64,000 nt of DNA from Phoma sp. XZ068 (Eukaryota > Ascomycota > Dothideomycetes > Pleosporales > Didymellaceae): positions 1,279,731 through 1,343,730 of the forward strand of contig RBKR01000016.1 in the NCBI GenBank assembly GCA_004835665.1. The letters are read 5' to 3'. Shown one piece after another: positions 11,773 to 23,612 of the stretch. Under the pieces are notes generated by a model, which saw only the letters and a list, made by a program, of their open reading frames with translations, was not told the origin of the DNA and did not search any database. How positions within the stretch are numbered: position 1 is the first letter of the stretch; each line of letters opens with the position of its first letter. The position numbers were made by a program, and so were the translations under genes.

Positions 11773-14700
11773 ATGGCACACGCTGGTGTGAGGCTCCTAT
11801 CGCTAGGTCAGTCATAGAATTTAATACAGCTACAAAAGCATCGCTAATGAGTGCGCACAGATGGAGGTGGAACCCGCGGGATGGTGGTCTTAAGTATCCT
11901 TCGGGAATTGATGAATCGGGTGGCCACAGAGGGAGGGGGCAATTGTCGACCCTCGCAATATTTCGATCTCATAGCTGGGACTGGACTACCCGGACTGTGT
12001 GCTCTACTCTTCGCCCGCTTCGTCTGTGCATCCTTGAACGCATAAAGGAGCATTGTCGGCTAACCATAGACAGGACTATACCATTGATGAAGCTATTGAG
12101 TTCTTCCAGGATTTGTCCAAAAAGCTTGACGATGTGGTTGACTTGCGCAACAAGATTGTGCGCCGCGAATTAGAGAAAGATATTGACGATTGGACTGCAT
12201 GCATACAAGAGTACGAAGACCCAAAAGAACAAATTGAAGGCCTACGCCAAGGTATTGTTCAGGATTGCTGGTCGGCTGTTATTGAGAATAATGTTGTTGA
12301 TCGCCTCGAGCGATACAAGCATATGGTCGACGGAGCATTTGACTGCAGACGCGTCAGTGGTCAGGTCGAGGTAGGCAGGTCTAAAGCGTATGGGTTTTCT
12401 TTGTGGTGATACATATAGAGTTGACGACTGATCAAGCCTAGATTTGCAGTAGGATCGGAGTCCAAGGGATATGGTAATAACGGAGGGGTTAGTGAGACCC
12501 GTCAATATCATGTACCGATACTCCATCGAACGTACGAGTGTCGACACGGAAAATCGACCTATACTCTATATGCAATCGGACTGGCAACGGTGGCCTCGCC
12601 AGGAGTCATGAAACCAGGCGTGATTTTCCCGGACTTTCTCGCCACCGGGAGTCATTCAGTACACAATCCTGTGCACCTAATTCTTGACGAAAGCAGGAAG
12701 CTCTGGCCTGGGATCCGGGTGTCTACACTGATAAGGTATCTCCATATTGAATATACATGTCTTGGGTTAGGAGGCTAATGTTCAACAGCATCGGTACAGG
12801 ACGTTTCGATATAGAGAGAAGCATGCTGCACCATCTCATAAAGGATACAGGTGAAGCCTGCCAAAAAGTTGCCGACAAGAATAAAGAGGTAGCCAAAAAC
12901 TATGAGCGTCATGTTCTGCCATTCGACAAAAGCATTGCAAGCGTTTACCTTCGTTTCGACAATGATTATGTAAACACCTTCTTCGAGTCTGCACAGAGGC
13001 ACCGCATAGCAGAAGAAGCAAGGAAATGGATGGCAGCTCCCAAGCAAGCTACCAAATGCTCTATCGTGTCCAGGATCATGAAATCAGTTCGCTTTCCAGA
13101 TTCACCAGAGGATCTCATAGCCCTATCGTCATTGGCATCCTTAGCCCTCGCGCTCAGTGTGGCTGGTTATACTTTCGAGTCAGCTTGGATAACGGACATC
13201 TTCACCAACTACATACTCTACGAATCGTACGCTGGCGCCGATGGGTCATTCCGGAAACTTTGTGTAGCTGCAGCAGCCGAGGATGTATCAAGTGCTGTTC
13301 TTGCTCGGCACAGGGCCTATGCTGAGGCTTCGATGATCCCGGATAATCTGCGATCGGAGGCGGCACTTCTTTACGACTCCATTGCGTTTGGAGAACAGGA
13401 GAATGGAGGGAGATGCGACCCTGGACAGCTGCAGAGTGTTTTCGACTGCGTGGCTGCAGCATACTACTGTCTTGTCACTGCGCAAGAAAAGGATCAGTCA
13501 AAATTAAGATCGCCGAGATTTTCTACATACTTCGAGCAGCTTTGCGCTCATGTGCGATTGCCTTCGATCGACGACCAGAGGTTCGTTGAACATCTTCAAT
13601 ACGCCCTCCGAGTCTCTACCATATCCGCTTTATGCCAAACTGCCGTCACCCAGCTACTTCACGGGGTCAAGGGTTTGGCCTACAACGGGGATTTGGTTCA
13701 ACAGATCGGACCATCGGTGGCGATGTTACAATCAAGCGGAGCAAGCATTATGATCGTCGATCCCATTGCAAACCTACTGGCGTTACTGCTAGAGGTAGAG
13801 TGCTGGTCTTCTCTGTACGACATCACTATCATAGCACTATTGAATGGAAGAGCAAATGGGGGCCATCAATGGAGCTTAGTGAACTTAGCCCTACGACGAT
13901 GCGAAGCGGCGAAACCGAATCTTTCGTCTTCATCGGATGAATCCCAAGTTCTCGCCAGCTGCTCTGAATTCCTTTTCGGCCAAGCCGCATCCTGGCGATC
14001 AAATGTGCACAGCATGATCATACCAAGCGTCCAGAATGGCTGGTTTTCGTTGATTCGGAAGAGCCTGTGTGCCCACGACCTCACCTCAGCCGATACGATA
14101 GGACGCAGTGCAGACTTTGCCAAACAAACTGACGCTGCCTTTAAGCTTGCTGTACAAGCTGGCCACCCCTATGTTTTGAAATGCATGATAGAGGTTCTCG
14201 GCTCTGCCTACTGGAACCTCTCCGTCAACCAAGGAAACGCCCGGGGCCTCACAGCCATGCATCTCGCCTGCCAATACCGCGCCCCAAGAGCGATGTTCCA
14301 TCTACTCCAACTCTGCGGCGGCGATGTCAATGTCCAATGTCACGCGGGACGCACACCAATCAGCTACTGTTTCCCAGCGCAAACGCTGCTCCCCTCCCTA
14401 CACCAAACCATCCTCGATTTGATCGCTACGCATGAGTTACCCACCACAGCCTCACTCGACAAGCCAAAAGTGCGGGATAGCAACGGGAACAGCAATCCCA
14501 TCGACCCACGTGCCCACGACTTCCGCATCATCGCGATCCACCTCCTCTCCCGTGCTGCGAACCCCACCCTCGCAGACACTCAGGGCATGACGCCCCTCCA
14601 CCGCGCCGCTCGAGAAGGATGGGGCGACGTGCTCGACGTCCTTTTTACGCAGCATAACAGCTCCTCAAGCACCTGGCAAGCCTACTGTCTCACCGCGCGC

Positions 14701-15279
14701 GACGCCACCGCGCGCTCTGCGCTAGACTACGCGCGCATGGCCGGCGAGCGCGATGGTGTCCACGGCGGCGAATCAATACTCATAGCGCAAATGGAGAGTC
14801 TGCACATCCCAGTCCCGCCGAGGAGTAACGCGGCGAAAGCACCACTGTCGGATGCGTGGATTAGTGTGCCCATAGGTCGCCCGCGACTCCCGACGCCAGA
14901 ACCTAGACCACAACATTCAAAGCATCCAGCGTCTGCGGGCACAATGGGCGGTGGGATGATTGGGACGGCGTTTCCGGCGCCGTATGTGTATCGAGACCCA
15001 GCGGTGCAGGTGACTACATCGCCTCCACGATTTACTCCCGCACAGGTTTACAGCGACCCTGCGTTCTCACCGAGTGCTCCGGGTGCGAATGCGGTGCCAG
15101 CGGGCCAGAAAGTAGAGCAGCCGCTGTTTCCACCGCCACATGTGTATCCAGGCCCAGCGAGCCTGTCCACGAGCAGCACGACGTCGAGCTGGGACAAGGA
15201 AACGCTTGTGGATACACAGACGCAGACGGCAACAGGAAGAAAATCAGGACTATTTCGCAAGTTCGTGGGTCGGAAGTAG
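11773..15279 (+). CDS. patatin-like protein with C-terminal ankyrin repeats, catalytic residues absent
   Basis: Five exons (11773-11806, 11861-12021, 12074-12378, 12442-12735, 12789-15279) join in frame to 1094 codons; introns are 52-63 bp. The N-terminus is a patatin-like phospholipase domain: LLSLDGGGTRG at residues 8-18 (oxyanion loop intact), YFDLIAGTGLPG at 45-56, and NPVHLILDESRKLWP followed by LISIGTG. The nucleophile motif GTSTG reads GTGLP, so the Ser is a Gly, and the D-G-G/A before NNP reads T-G-S. Phospholipase activity is therefore unlikely. A long helical middle follows, then at least three ankyrin repeats (for example GLTAMHLACQYRAPRAMFHL and GMTPLHRAAREGWGDVLDVL), and a Pro/Ser-rich tail. 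Patatin domains head many fungal NLR-like immune proteins; pairing with a HET gene fits self/non-self recognition (inference). Confidence 0.82.
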
Positions 15280-16277
15280 TTCGACCGGTGCTTTTCATAC
15301 TATTTGGCCTGCTGCTCCCGTTTCCGCCGTAGAACCCACCCCATTTTACCCTACTTAGGCTTACCTCGTCCCCTAGCGGAATTTTCGTGCCCTAGAGCTA
15401 CGTCTATAGCGATGCTGGCTTTTGAGCATCTTCGCATGTATCTGTATGCGTTTGGTCTGGAGGCTGCACCTACTTTAGTCTACCTGTTCCGCTATGCCCA
15501 GGAAATCTGTACTCCATATTCCCTAGTGGACGGTCTGCACGACCAATCTAGCCCAGGGCATGCTCCCCGAGAGTGCGTCTTCTTCTTCCTATTAGACCGG
15601 ATATACCGGAAATCTGGCCAAGAATAAGGGAGGTGTATAGCTTCGTCCAAGCAGAACTACCAACACATGCTAGCGCATATGCCCTCGATCGTGTGCATCC
15701 AGCAAAGCTAGAACCTGAACTAGTAAAGCGGTATTTCCTGAACAGCCTCATATGGCATCAGTTTCTTGCTGTTATTGAAGAGGATTCGATCATTATATAT
15801 GTAGACTCCGATATTGGTTAGCCTTTGCTATATTTATTATATAGCAACCGAACCAACAATTAGCCTGCTGCGTTTTACGTTTACTTTTATCTTATATTAT
15901 TCTAACCATGGGTATGAGGCCAGTGTATATCTATCTCCTTCTATAAATTGGCCTCCTACACGCTACAGAGCCTCTTAATAATTTACTGTCCATACAAGTA
16001 TCCTGCTCGGTTTTGGTACGTTTGATAAGGTTGCTTCTGCCAATCAATTCTTCTCATACCAGTATTTGGCCGTTTTGGAAGGAGTCTAGGAAATTGGACT
16101 GTGCATCTGCTGAACCTACTGCCCTAGGCACGCAAAGCTAGGAGGCTTCCAGTTTCTCGTGGAGTCGCGCCAATAGCTCAGCACGTTAGATCCTCTAGCG
16201 AGCTTCCAGGACGCGACCCAGATCTAAATCAAAGTCTTGAACTTGCTAAAAATCCCGAATCGTATGCAACCTCATGC
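15280..16277. other. intergenic, no gene seen
   Basis: About 1 kb between the patatin/ankyrin gene and the MFS gene's 3' end. A frame at 15573-15821 (+) reads without stops for 82 codons but has no recognisable motif. The 15820-16010 part is AT-richer. Possibly decayed repeat DNA. Confidence 0.4.
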
Positions 16278-17785
16278 CTAATACTTGGCCATCAGGTTAT
16301 GTCCTACCTTGGCCACTCGAATAACAATGAAACTGATCAGGGCGACGGTGTAACAAAGGCCGCAGAACAACGCTCCAGCCCAGTAAAGTTGGTTTGATCC
16401 GATGATTGCTCCGGCAATGGGAACACTCACGAGTGTACCAATCCCCACGACAGCGTAGCACATGCCGTAGTATTCTCCATACTCCCTCGTATCGCAGAGC
16501 TTGGACACGCAGACTGGTGCGAGCGAGATGTTGCTGCCTGAAGATATGCCCATCAAGACGGCATACGCGATTGTGAGGCCGTAGATGGATTGTGCATGAT
16601 CTGGTGTCTGCATAGTCGAGGCGTTACCGTTCGAAAAGGCGGCTGCAGGAAGCCACGCACCCAGTGAAAGGCTTGAGCAGAAGAAAACCATAGTGATCAT
16701 GACATTGTATGCTCCAAACTTATCGGCGAGCCAACCTGAGAGCCATCTTCCGACGGTAGAAGTCGCATTATAGATGGCTATGACTTGGTAAGCAAAGCTA
16801 GGACTAAAAGCGCCAGAGTTGATGCAGTAACTGGTGAGGTAGGTGACGGGGACAAAGAGGCCCCATTCGAGGAAAAATGCGGCGACAGTGACGATGAGAA
16901 AGTCCGCCCGCTTGAAGATCCTTGGATTGGGCAGCGAGAAAGATCTCGCCTTGACGATTGGCTTCAGACGGACGCGAATCAGTAGGTTGGCGAGAATGAG
17001 CAAGACCAGGAACACGAATCCTTGAATCCTGGTGGCCCAGCCCCAACCTTTTGGGAAGAGAGCTTCGAGCATCAGTGGGAAGATAACACCACCCACAGAC
17101 CCGCCTGTGCAAGCGATTCCAGTAGCGTAACCACGTGTGGTCATAAAGAAATGGCCAATGGCTGTCGTGGCTGGAGTGACGACCAGGGATGTTCCTACCC
17201 CCCCAAGAATACCGAATGTGATAAGGAATTGATAGTATTCTAAGCAACACGTCAGTTATAGAGCTGCAGTCTTGGGAGTCGGGCTCATCACCTGTGCACA
17301 CTCCCATGAGCATAATGCTCAGCATCATCAAAGCACTCCCAACAAGAACCAGAACTCTGGATCCATGAGCATCGAAGATCGGCCCCACAAAGATGCTGCA
17401 AAGGAAGGTCAGGGCTATGTATATGCTGAAGATCCACCCTGTAGAACTGTCGCTGTAATCGCGTAACTGATGAGTGGAGAGATACGCCTGGTAAGTGCTG
17501 ATGCTGTTCATGTAACCATAGCAAGATAGCCTGTAGGAGCAGTCAATTGGATGAGAGCAGTTGAAGCTGATCAACACATAGCACTTACATCCCGCAGAAT
17601 GAACCGAACACCACAAGCCAGGCTTCTAGGCCTCCGTCTGGATAGGAAATTTCTTCGTCGTCGCGAGGATCAGAAACTTCTGCTGGCTCTGTTGTCCCTT
17701 TCTCGAGCATGTTTTCCTCAGACGGGGGTTCTATGCCTAATACGCATGACTCTACCGCGAAGTCGTTCTCCGGCGACACAATCAT
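16278..17785 (-). CDS. MFS transporter, monocarboxylate-porter type
   Basis: Three exons (17785-17589, 17530-17292, 17239-16278) join to 465 codons through introns of 58 and 52 bp. The N-terminal tail is acidic and ends in YPDGGLEAWLVVFGSF, the signature start of TM1 in fungal MCT-like porters; SWGRRNI-type motifs are absent, while GPIFDAHGSR marks the TM2-3 loop. YATGIACTGGSVGGVIFP and GRWLSGWLADKFG follow in TM5 and the TM8-9 loop. About twelve membrane segments are expected in the plasma or organelle membrane. Substrates of fungal members range from short carboxylates to riboflavin, so none is assigned. It lies upstream of the iron enzyme and P450 genes on the same strand order, but a metabolic link is unproven. 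Confidence 0.85.
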
Positions 17786-18352
17786 AGTGGAGCCAGCTAC
17801 CTAGGTAGGTTAGATCGTGTTTCTTCGCGAGGAAAGTATCAGAGTATATAAGATGTCAATAAATGCATGTAAAAAAAGTATTGATTGTGGTGTGAGTAAG
17901 TATATGACGTGGAAACAGTGATAGGTGGAAGATGTGGCCAAGAATTATTGGGGTCCTGAGCGCAGAGGTAAGATTCCTGCCCACACAGTACTAGCATTAC
18001 CACGCTAGTGGCTTAGCGCGCGACAAAGACACGTTGTCCCGTGCGTCAACGCCAGGGCGCAGTATGACCGATTAGTGGGTACTGTCATTGTCTGCATGCA
18101 TCATCATCCTGCCAAATCCGCTGATCGCTCATGGAATACGCGTCATTTGTAACGCTTCTCTACTACACAAGAGTTAGGTCGTGTATCACGACAGGTCGAG
18201 TACCTAGGTATGCAGTGACGACACGTCCCGTAGAATGATGTTGTGAAGAAGTAAACACTAATGAACAGAGAAGTAAGGTTCGAGATCCTGCATACGAGCA
18301 AAACGCAATTGAAATTCCATTGTCTTAAACGCACAACTTTTAATGCGCAACT
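17786..18352. other. intergenic, MFS promoter side
   Basis: Holds the promoter of the MFS gene and the 3' flank of the next. Two copies of the palindrome ACCTAGGTA occur (near 17800 and 18203), a word common in fungal intergenic DNA. No gene seen. Confidence 0.4.
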
Positions 18353-20584
18353 TTAAGCCATCAATTTCTCCAGCTGATCACGTCCAAACTCATAGCCAGA
18401 GACAACGGCTCGAAGCTTTTCGCACTCTGATTCGAGCTCATATAAGCAGTCCTGAAAACACTTCATCTTCCGGTCAACCATGGATTGAAGAATGGTTCTT
18501 TCCTTTCGTGGCAACAAATCGTCACGGCTGGCCACAAAGACTTCAAAGTCGAGGAAAGCCCGGGCGAGACCAATCAGGAACATGGCATTGCCCTTGGGTC
18601 GCATCGCCCAACTGAGCAGATCGTATGCAAATGCTACAGCGTCAGGCTGCTCACGGGCGCCGTCATCGCTCGCAAGCACATCTCCCAGGCTGGTAGGCTC
18701 TGGAAGCTTGTTTTTACGGCAGATGGACATACCGAGGGCAACAAGGTCAGGCGATGTCGCGTACATATGCTCATCCATGCCGGCGACACCATGCGCATCT
18801 GGCTTGTATGCTGAGTCAATGCGAATGATCTGTAGGATGCGCGACTCTAGGCGGTTGGCCATCTGGTGAGGCGAGTTGGTCATGTTCTCGAGCAAGCATG
18901 GGTGGGTAAACCATAGTGGAAGGAGGATATCGAATCGCATCTTTGGTGATCGAAGCGGCTGTCGTGGAGTGAGAATTGTTCCATATCCTGCAAGGTCCGG
19001 CACTGGCCGCTGTGGAGGGAGAGCCGGGTGGAATGTGGCTGCGTCCTGGGTACATGGGTTGAGAGTTGTTCCAGTCTCGCCATGTCCCCCATCGCCCGTC
19101 TTCAGTGAGTCGATCCAGGTTCGCATTAGCTCGACCTCATTCTCCGTAAAAGCGCCAAACATTCTTCCCTTCCACGCGAGCTCCTTCATAAGGAGGCTCT
19201 TTTGACTATTCCCTCGATACACCCATGGCCTGGCATCAGCCAATGCCATGAGAAACTGCTGGGCCCAGTCGACACCATCCTTCGCCGCCTCGATTCCTCT
19301 CCAGTCGGCGGTGAACCAATCAGAGAGGCTGCGGCCGCCAATTCGTGCTCGGCTTGTGCAGTGAATTTTGCGGGCCAGACCTGCCTTGCGCTGTAACATG
19401 CCCGCGACTTGCGACTCGAATGACTCAATAGTAATCTCGCTGCCGCAGTTTTGAGAGAGAAGATATCCGTTCTGAATCCGAGACCAGGCCTCATCGTAGT
19501 CCATAAACCCAGTGTCTTTAACGATGCCCATAAAACGAATGACAGTCGCCATGGCCATAGCTGAGTGACCAGAGTCGGCGTTGTCGATGGAAATATGCAA
19601 GACGAAGTATTCAGGGTCGATGTTATGTTCTTCAAGCTCCTTCATTGCCTGTAGAGATCCAAGCGACGGTGCTTCAAAGTGCAGGTTGAACCCAAGGATC
19701 TCTGGGAGGAAGTCGTTGGGGAATAATGAAACAAGCAGATGGGTGGTGGCCTCCCGGTAAGAGATGTCGTCAATACCGTGACGTTCGTGCGTAAAATCAG
19801 GATGGTCAGCCGCAGGGAGGTCAGCCCCAATTTCTTTCATTAGACGGCGGTAGAGGTGGACGTGATTCTTGTCAAGATCACCGTCACCCATTTCTTCAGA
19901 GTACGTCTGCCATGCGTCCTTGGTCACACGGCGGAGGAAATATGGAGTGGTTACCTTATGTACGCGACTTACCCAAGCCCCGTCGATATAGTTAAGGGGG
20001 GCAAGGTTCTTCAGCCAGGTGTGTGCGTCTTTGATATCAGGGAATTTCTCCTTGGGTCCTCCGGCCTGTCTGCGGCGAACATATGTTTCCCACTCAGTCA
20101 TCGTGTCTGCGAGCTCGGCATCCAAGAATTCTTGGAGTCTTAGGGCGTCAAAATTCTCAATATGCAGGATGCTTCGGTTGGATGTGGCCTTGTATCGCCC
20201 CAGCGATACAGACTGGTTAAGCATCGATCGCAAAAGCTTCCACGCCCCTGGTAGGCAATCCGGATAGTTTTCGAGATGTTGCAATTTGTAGTATAGTTCC
20301 TTGATGGCCGCCATCTCGTTTTGTTCTCTCTCTAGTTGGGCGGGTGCCTTGGCTGTTTGTTTTCCAGGTGCCTGCATCTGCTCTAGGTGGACCGACCGCT
20401 TTTTCCCAGAAAAGGTAACATGGTAGTATTGAGCAGCAGCAAGGACAACGAACAGGAGCGGAGCTCCAGCATAAAGTGGAAGATCAATCATTTTGCTGAT
20501 GAGCAGAAAGTATGGGTCGTTAATATTGAACCCACTGAAGAATAAACGCTCCACGAGATGTGCTGATGAATGAATTCCGAGCAT
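18353..20584 (-). CDS. membrane-anchored haem-oxygenase-like iron redox enzyme
   Basis: One uninterrupted frame of 743 codons, ATG at 20584. A hydrophobic segment at residues 33-56 should anchor it. The core matches the iron-containing redox enzyme family (Haem_oxygenas_2, the HDO fold): SEEMGDGDLDKNH at 229-241, GFNLHFEA at 298-305 and HISIDNADSGH at 330-340 supply the Glu, His, Asp and His residues expected to bind two irons. HDO enzymes carry out oxygen-dependent reactions such as N-oxygenation or oxidative fragmentation of small substrates, often in natural-product pathways. The 400 C-terminal residues are helical and unassigned; the protein is much longer than minimal family members. Its neighbour on the same strand is a P450, so a shared pathway is possible but unproven. 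Confidence 0.72.
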   Translation of the reverse strand: MLGIHSSAHLVERLFFSGFNINDPYFLLISKMIDLPLYAGAPLLFVVLAAAQYYHVTFSGKKRSVHLEQMQAPGKQTAKAPAQLEREQNEMAAIKELYYKLQHLENYPDCLPGAWKLLRSMLNQSVSLGRYKATSNRSILHIENFDALRLQEFLDAELADTMTEWETYVRRRQAGGPKEKFPDIKDAHTWLKNLAPLNYIDGAWVSRVHKVTTPYFLRRVTKDAWQTYSEEMGDGDLDKNHVHLYRRLMKEIGADLPAADHPDFTHERHGIDDISYREATTHLLVSLFPNDFLPEILGFNLHFEAPSLGSLQAMKELEEHNIDPEYFVLHISIDNADSGHSAMAMATVIRFMGIVKDTGFMDYDEAWSRIQNGYLLSQNCGSEITIESFESQVAGMLQRKAGLARKIHCTSRARIGGRSLSDWFTADWRGIEAAKDGVDWAQQFLMALADARPWVYRGNSQKSLLMKELAWKGRMFGAFTENEVELMRTWIDSLKTGDGGHGETGTTLNPCTQDAATFHPALPPQRPVPDLAGYGTILTPRQPLRSPKMRFDILLPLWFTHPCLLENMTNSPHQMANRLESRILQIIRIDSAYKPDAHGVAGMDEHMYATSPDLVALGMSICRKNKLPEPTSLGDVLASDDGAREQPDAVAFAYDLLSWAMRPKGNAMFLIGLARAFLDFEVFVASRDDLLPRKERTILQSMVDRKMKCFQDCLYELESECEKLRAVVSGYEFGRDQLEKLMA

Positions 20585-21250
20585 AGAACAGAGGCTACGG
20601 GGATGTCCTATTAATACTAGTCACCAACACTTAGATTAGCCTGCCCATCAGCGGTGAGGGAAGGACGAAATTGCGCAGCTCAGAGAGAATGCCGAAGCGT
20701 TGTATTGTGCAAAGGATTGTTCAATCCAGAAGCCAGCACCAGTGACACGCTCCGCCTCGCAAGACACCCAAAAACACGAAACAGAACCAGTCGATGGAGT
20801 CAGCACGCTACAGAAAGGCATCATACCGGTCAGATGTTAACACGTGTGCCTCCAATTGAACGGGGAAGACCGGTCCAACCGTTTATACCGGCCGGGTCAT
20901 CATTGAGCATCCGGATATCCCGCTGCAACAAAACATGCGGTGACCAAGAGCGTTAATGATCATCACAATACAGTAGTTCCGGTGGCGAGGCGTTCAGTTG
21001 AGCTGCATGTGCATTGAGTGGCTGCTGGGAGCCTTACATAGGTCGAGAGGCTACATATTAGTGTACAACTGGAAGAGGATGCTGGTGACGCGCATTAACG
21101 GAGATGCGTAACTTCTGAATTCAATTTACCAGCTATTGGCGTAAGAGGAGTAAGAGCGAGAGTGGCAAGGAGGCATGGTTTGTTCCTTTACATGACTAGG
21201 CCACATGTGCGAACGTTGACAAGCCACCAAAGAGGAAGAACACGCCCCTA
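20585..21250. other. intergenic, no gene seen
   Basis: About 670 bp holding the promoter of the iron enzyme gene and the 3' flank of the P450 gene. Only short frames are present. Confidence 0.4.
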
Positions 21251-22875
21251 CTAACTGATTTTTCTTACCGTCAAATCGCACCTCAAGCCACGCGGTAATG
21301 CACTCTGCGTGCCCAACTGCATCATACTAGCCTCGTTCGTCGCCGAAGCCTTGTCCTCCAAGATCTCGTGACTAAGAATTAAGAACGCAACAAGGTGCTT
21401 CATTTGCGCCATGGCAAAAGGAACACCGATACAGGATCGTGCACCTTGTCCATATGGCATGAAAGATGACTTCATGGCGGCCAATTGTATCTCGGAGGCC
21501 TCTAGCCAGCGAGCGGGATCAAAGACTTCTGGTTGTGGGAACGCAGCGGCATTATAGTGGAGGGATTTCGTTGATGCTGAAACGATTGTCTAAAGCGAAG
21601 TCAATATAGTCCTTAGAAGTCTGAGTAGATTGTGCTACTACTCGGGGAAGATACATTTCTTACCCCCTTCGGAATAATCGTCTGATCATACGACTTAGTT
21701 AAAGGGACCACTCTCTCCGCTCGCCCACTTGCCAACGGATGCACGCGACTTGATTCTTGCAAACATGCATCCAAAATCGATGCCGTTTCTATGTCTGCCC
21801 AAGACGGTAGACCATCCTGCTCTTTCGGAAAGCCCTCTAATTGCTTTCGTAGCTTCTGCTGCCATGCCGGAAACCGAGCCAAATCCCAGAGCAGAAAAAC
21901 CAGCGCATTCGTCACGACTGATTGCGCCGCGAAGAAATTGTCCAAAATTTCCTCTGCAATTTCGTCGAGTGGTATTATACTTCCATCTTCGGATTTATAT
22001 TCGAGCATTTGTCTCAGCAATGATTCCGATTCATGTCCGGCTTGGGCGGGGTCTTTGGCTGCGATAGAGAGCTGTTGGGTACACCATTCCTGCAACCTCG
22101 AATCACCCGTAAGGAACAGTTTGTTGCCTTGGGCCCATCTCTTGAAAGATTTGACGAGGCTTAGAAGTATGGGAAAGCTCGATCCGAGTGGCGCCCAGAG
22201 CTCGCATTCTTCCCACCCTACGTAGATACTCCGTGCCTCTTCATCGCCACGAATGGTATCGCTGCAAAGACTCGGTCCCAAGCAAAAACGCGTGATGTTG
22301 TCGAAAGAGTAGTTGTTGCAGTGGATGAAAGTATCCACTGTTGCCATGCCGCCAGCTTGATTCGCAGTGATAGCCTTGCCCATCTCAACACAAGTTCGTT
22401 TCGCATACTCTCTCACATAACCCAATACGGCGGGCTTGAAGACCTTCGTTGGCTGGTAATAGGCAAAAATCCTTTTTCTGAGTCGTCGGTGCTCACTGGC
22501 TTCCTTTGCCATGAACACACTTCGATATCCAAACATGGCCAAGCTATCAAAGTAGCTGCTTTTCGGGTGCTTCGCTGTGGCACTATAGATCTCCTTGGCA
22601 ACATGCACTGAGGAAAATGAGACCTGACCAGGTGCGATTACCACGACGGGGCCGTGTTTGCGATGCCATTCGAAGATGCGTTCGTTGCGTTCTAGTCGTG
22701 CATTGAGGTATCGGAGGGGCAGCTCGGTAACTTTGTTGATTGCAGGGCCGGGAACGTGTGCGAGAGAGGAGAAATACAAAGCGTAGATGATTTGCACGAC
22801 GAGGGCTGAGGTAGCGAGGAATGCGAATATGAGGAGACATGTGGTGAGGTCTTGACTTGGGGTGATTGTTTGCAT
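21251..22875 (-). CDS. cytochrome P450 monooxygenase
   Basis: Two exons (22875-21664, 21589-21251) with a 74-bp intron give 516 codons. An N-terminal membrane anchor (residues about 11-35) precedes HVPGPAINK, the Pro-rich hinge. ESSR in the K helix, FDPARW and the haem-binding loop FMPYGQGARSCIG with the axial Cys are all present. In the I helix the usual (A/G)GxDT reads AAQSVV, so the acid-alcohol pair that delivers protons to the bound oxygen is absent; other P450s lacking it have unusual chemistry. Expected in the endoplasmic reticulum with a reductase partner. Substrate unknown. It neighbours the HDO-type iron enzyme, in the same direction. Confidence 0.9.
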
Positions 22876-23294
22876 GACGGAGCGAGCGCCGTCTGTTGCG
22901 GCTGTTTGCTGTTTGGTTCTGTTTCTTGGTTCGTTTACTTCGAACGTAGAGGATAAGTGAGAAAGTAAGAAGAGATGAAGTTCAACAAGAGGAGAGGCAC
23001 TAGGCGGGAAGAAAAGGCAGACATATGGAGAAGTGAGCTTCCAATTTTTATACTCCCAATTTGCGCAATGAAGAGAAATGCAGATGGGCTATGCGGGTAT
23101 CACCAATAGGAAAGATGATCATGTTCCTTAAGCCGATCGGTTGGCGCCACTATTTGAGGTAATACACCTAAATAACGGGACTCGCACATCGCACGCCAAC
23201 CAGATGTTAGTGAGACAAGGAAGAAATTCGGAGGGCGTGTTTTTTTGGAAACTGTTCATCTGATGGGTTGGGGACACAGTTTCTATATCCCATT
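22876..23294. other. P450 promoter region
   Basis: About 420 bp between the P450 start and a solo LTR; purine-rich near 22920-23030 and otherwise unremarkable. Confidence 0.4.
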
Positions 23295-23527
23295 TGTTGC
23301 GGTAGAGTAGAGTTGAAGCACCTCACAGCAACTCAAGGTGCTCCAACTGAGAGCACGCATGAGGTCTGGGATCACGTGACGTGTTGTTGCCACGCCCCCG
23401 GAGCAGGATGGACTATCCTCCAATGCTCCACATATATATGGTTGATTCATCTGATCTCACATGAGATCAGTGATCCAATGTATCGATCACCTGAAGATGT
23501 ACTCGCGACCTCCCCAATTCCTCCACA
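23295..23527 (+). mobile_element. solo LTR with 5-bp target duplication
   Basis: The 233-bp segment starts TGTTGCGGTA and ends CTCCACA, the TG...CA ends of a long terminal repeat. It is flanked on both sides by CCATT (23290-23294 and 23528-23532), a perfect 5-bp target duplication. A second, diverged copy lies inverted at 37583-37818. No internal retrotransposon sequence adjoins it, so it is what remains after recombination between two LTRs. It sits 85 bp from the 3' end of the JmjC-like gene. Confidence 0.85.
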
Positions 23528-23612
23528 CCATTCGACTTCCTCCTTGCATCAAGCCAGTATCAGTTAAACTCTCCACCAAGACGACGGAAACAAGGAGACC
23601 TTTTTGAGAGCT

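Noticed and set aside
11773..12788. Reading the broken early frames of the patatin gene as a pseudogene.
   Set aside because: Four introns with good splice signals join all parts in frame; only the catalytic residues, not the frame, are damaged.
17786..18220. ACCTAGGTA palindromes as a special regulatory system.
   Set aside because: The word occurs at several unrelated intergenic places in the window (also near 27370 and 46090) and is common in fungal genomes.
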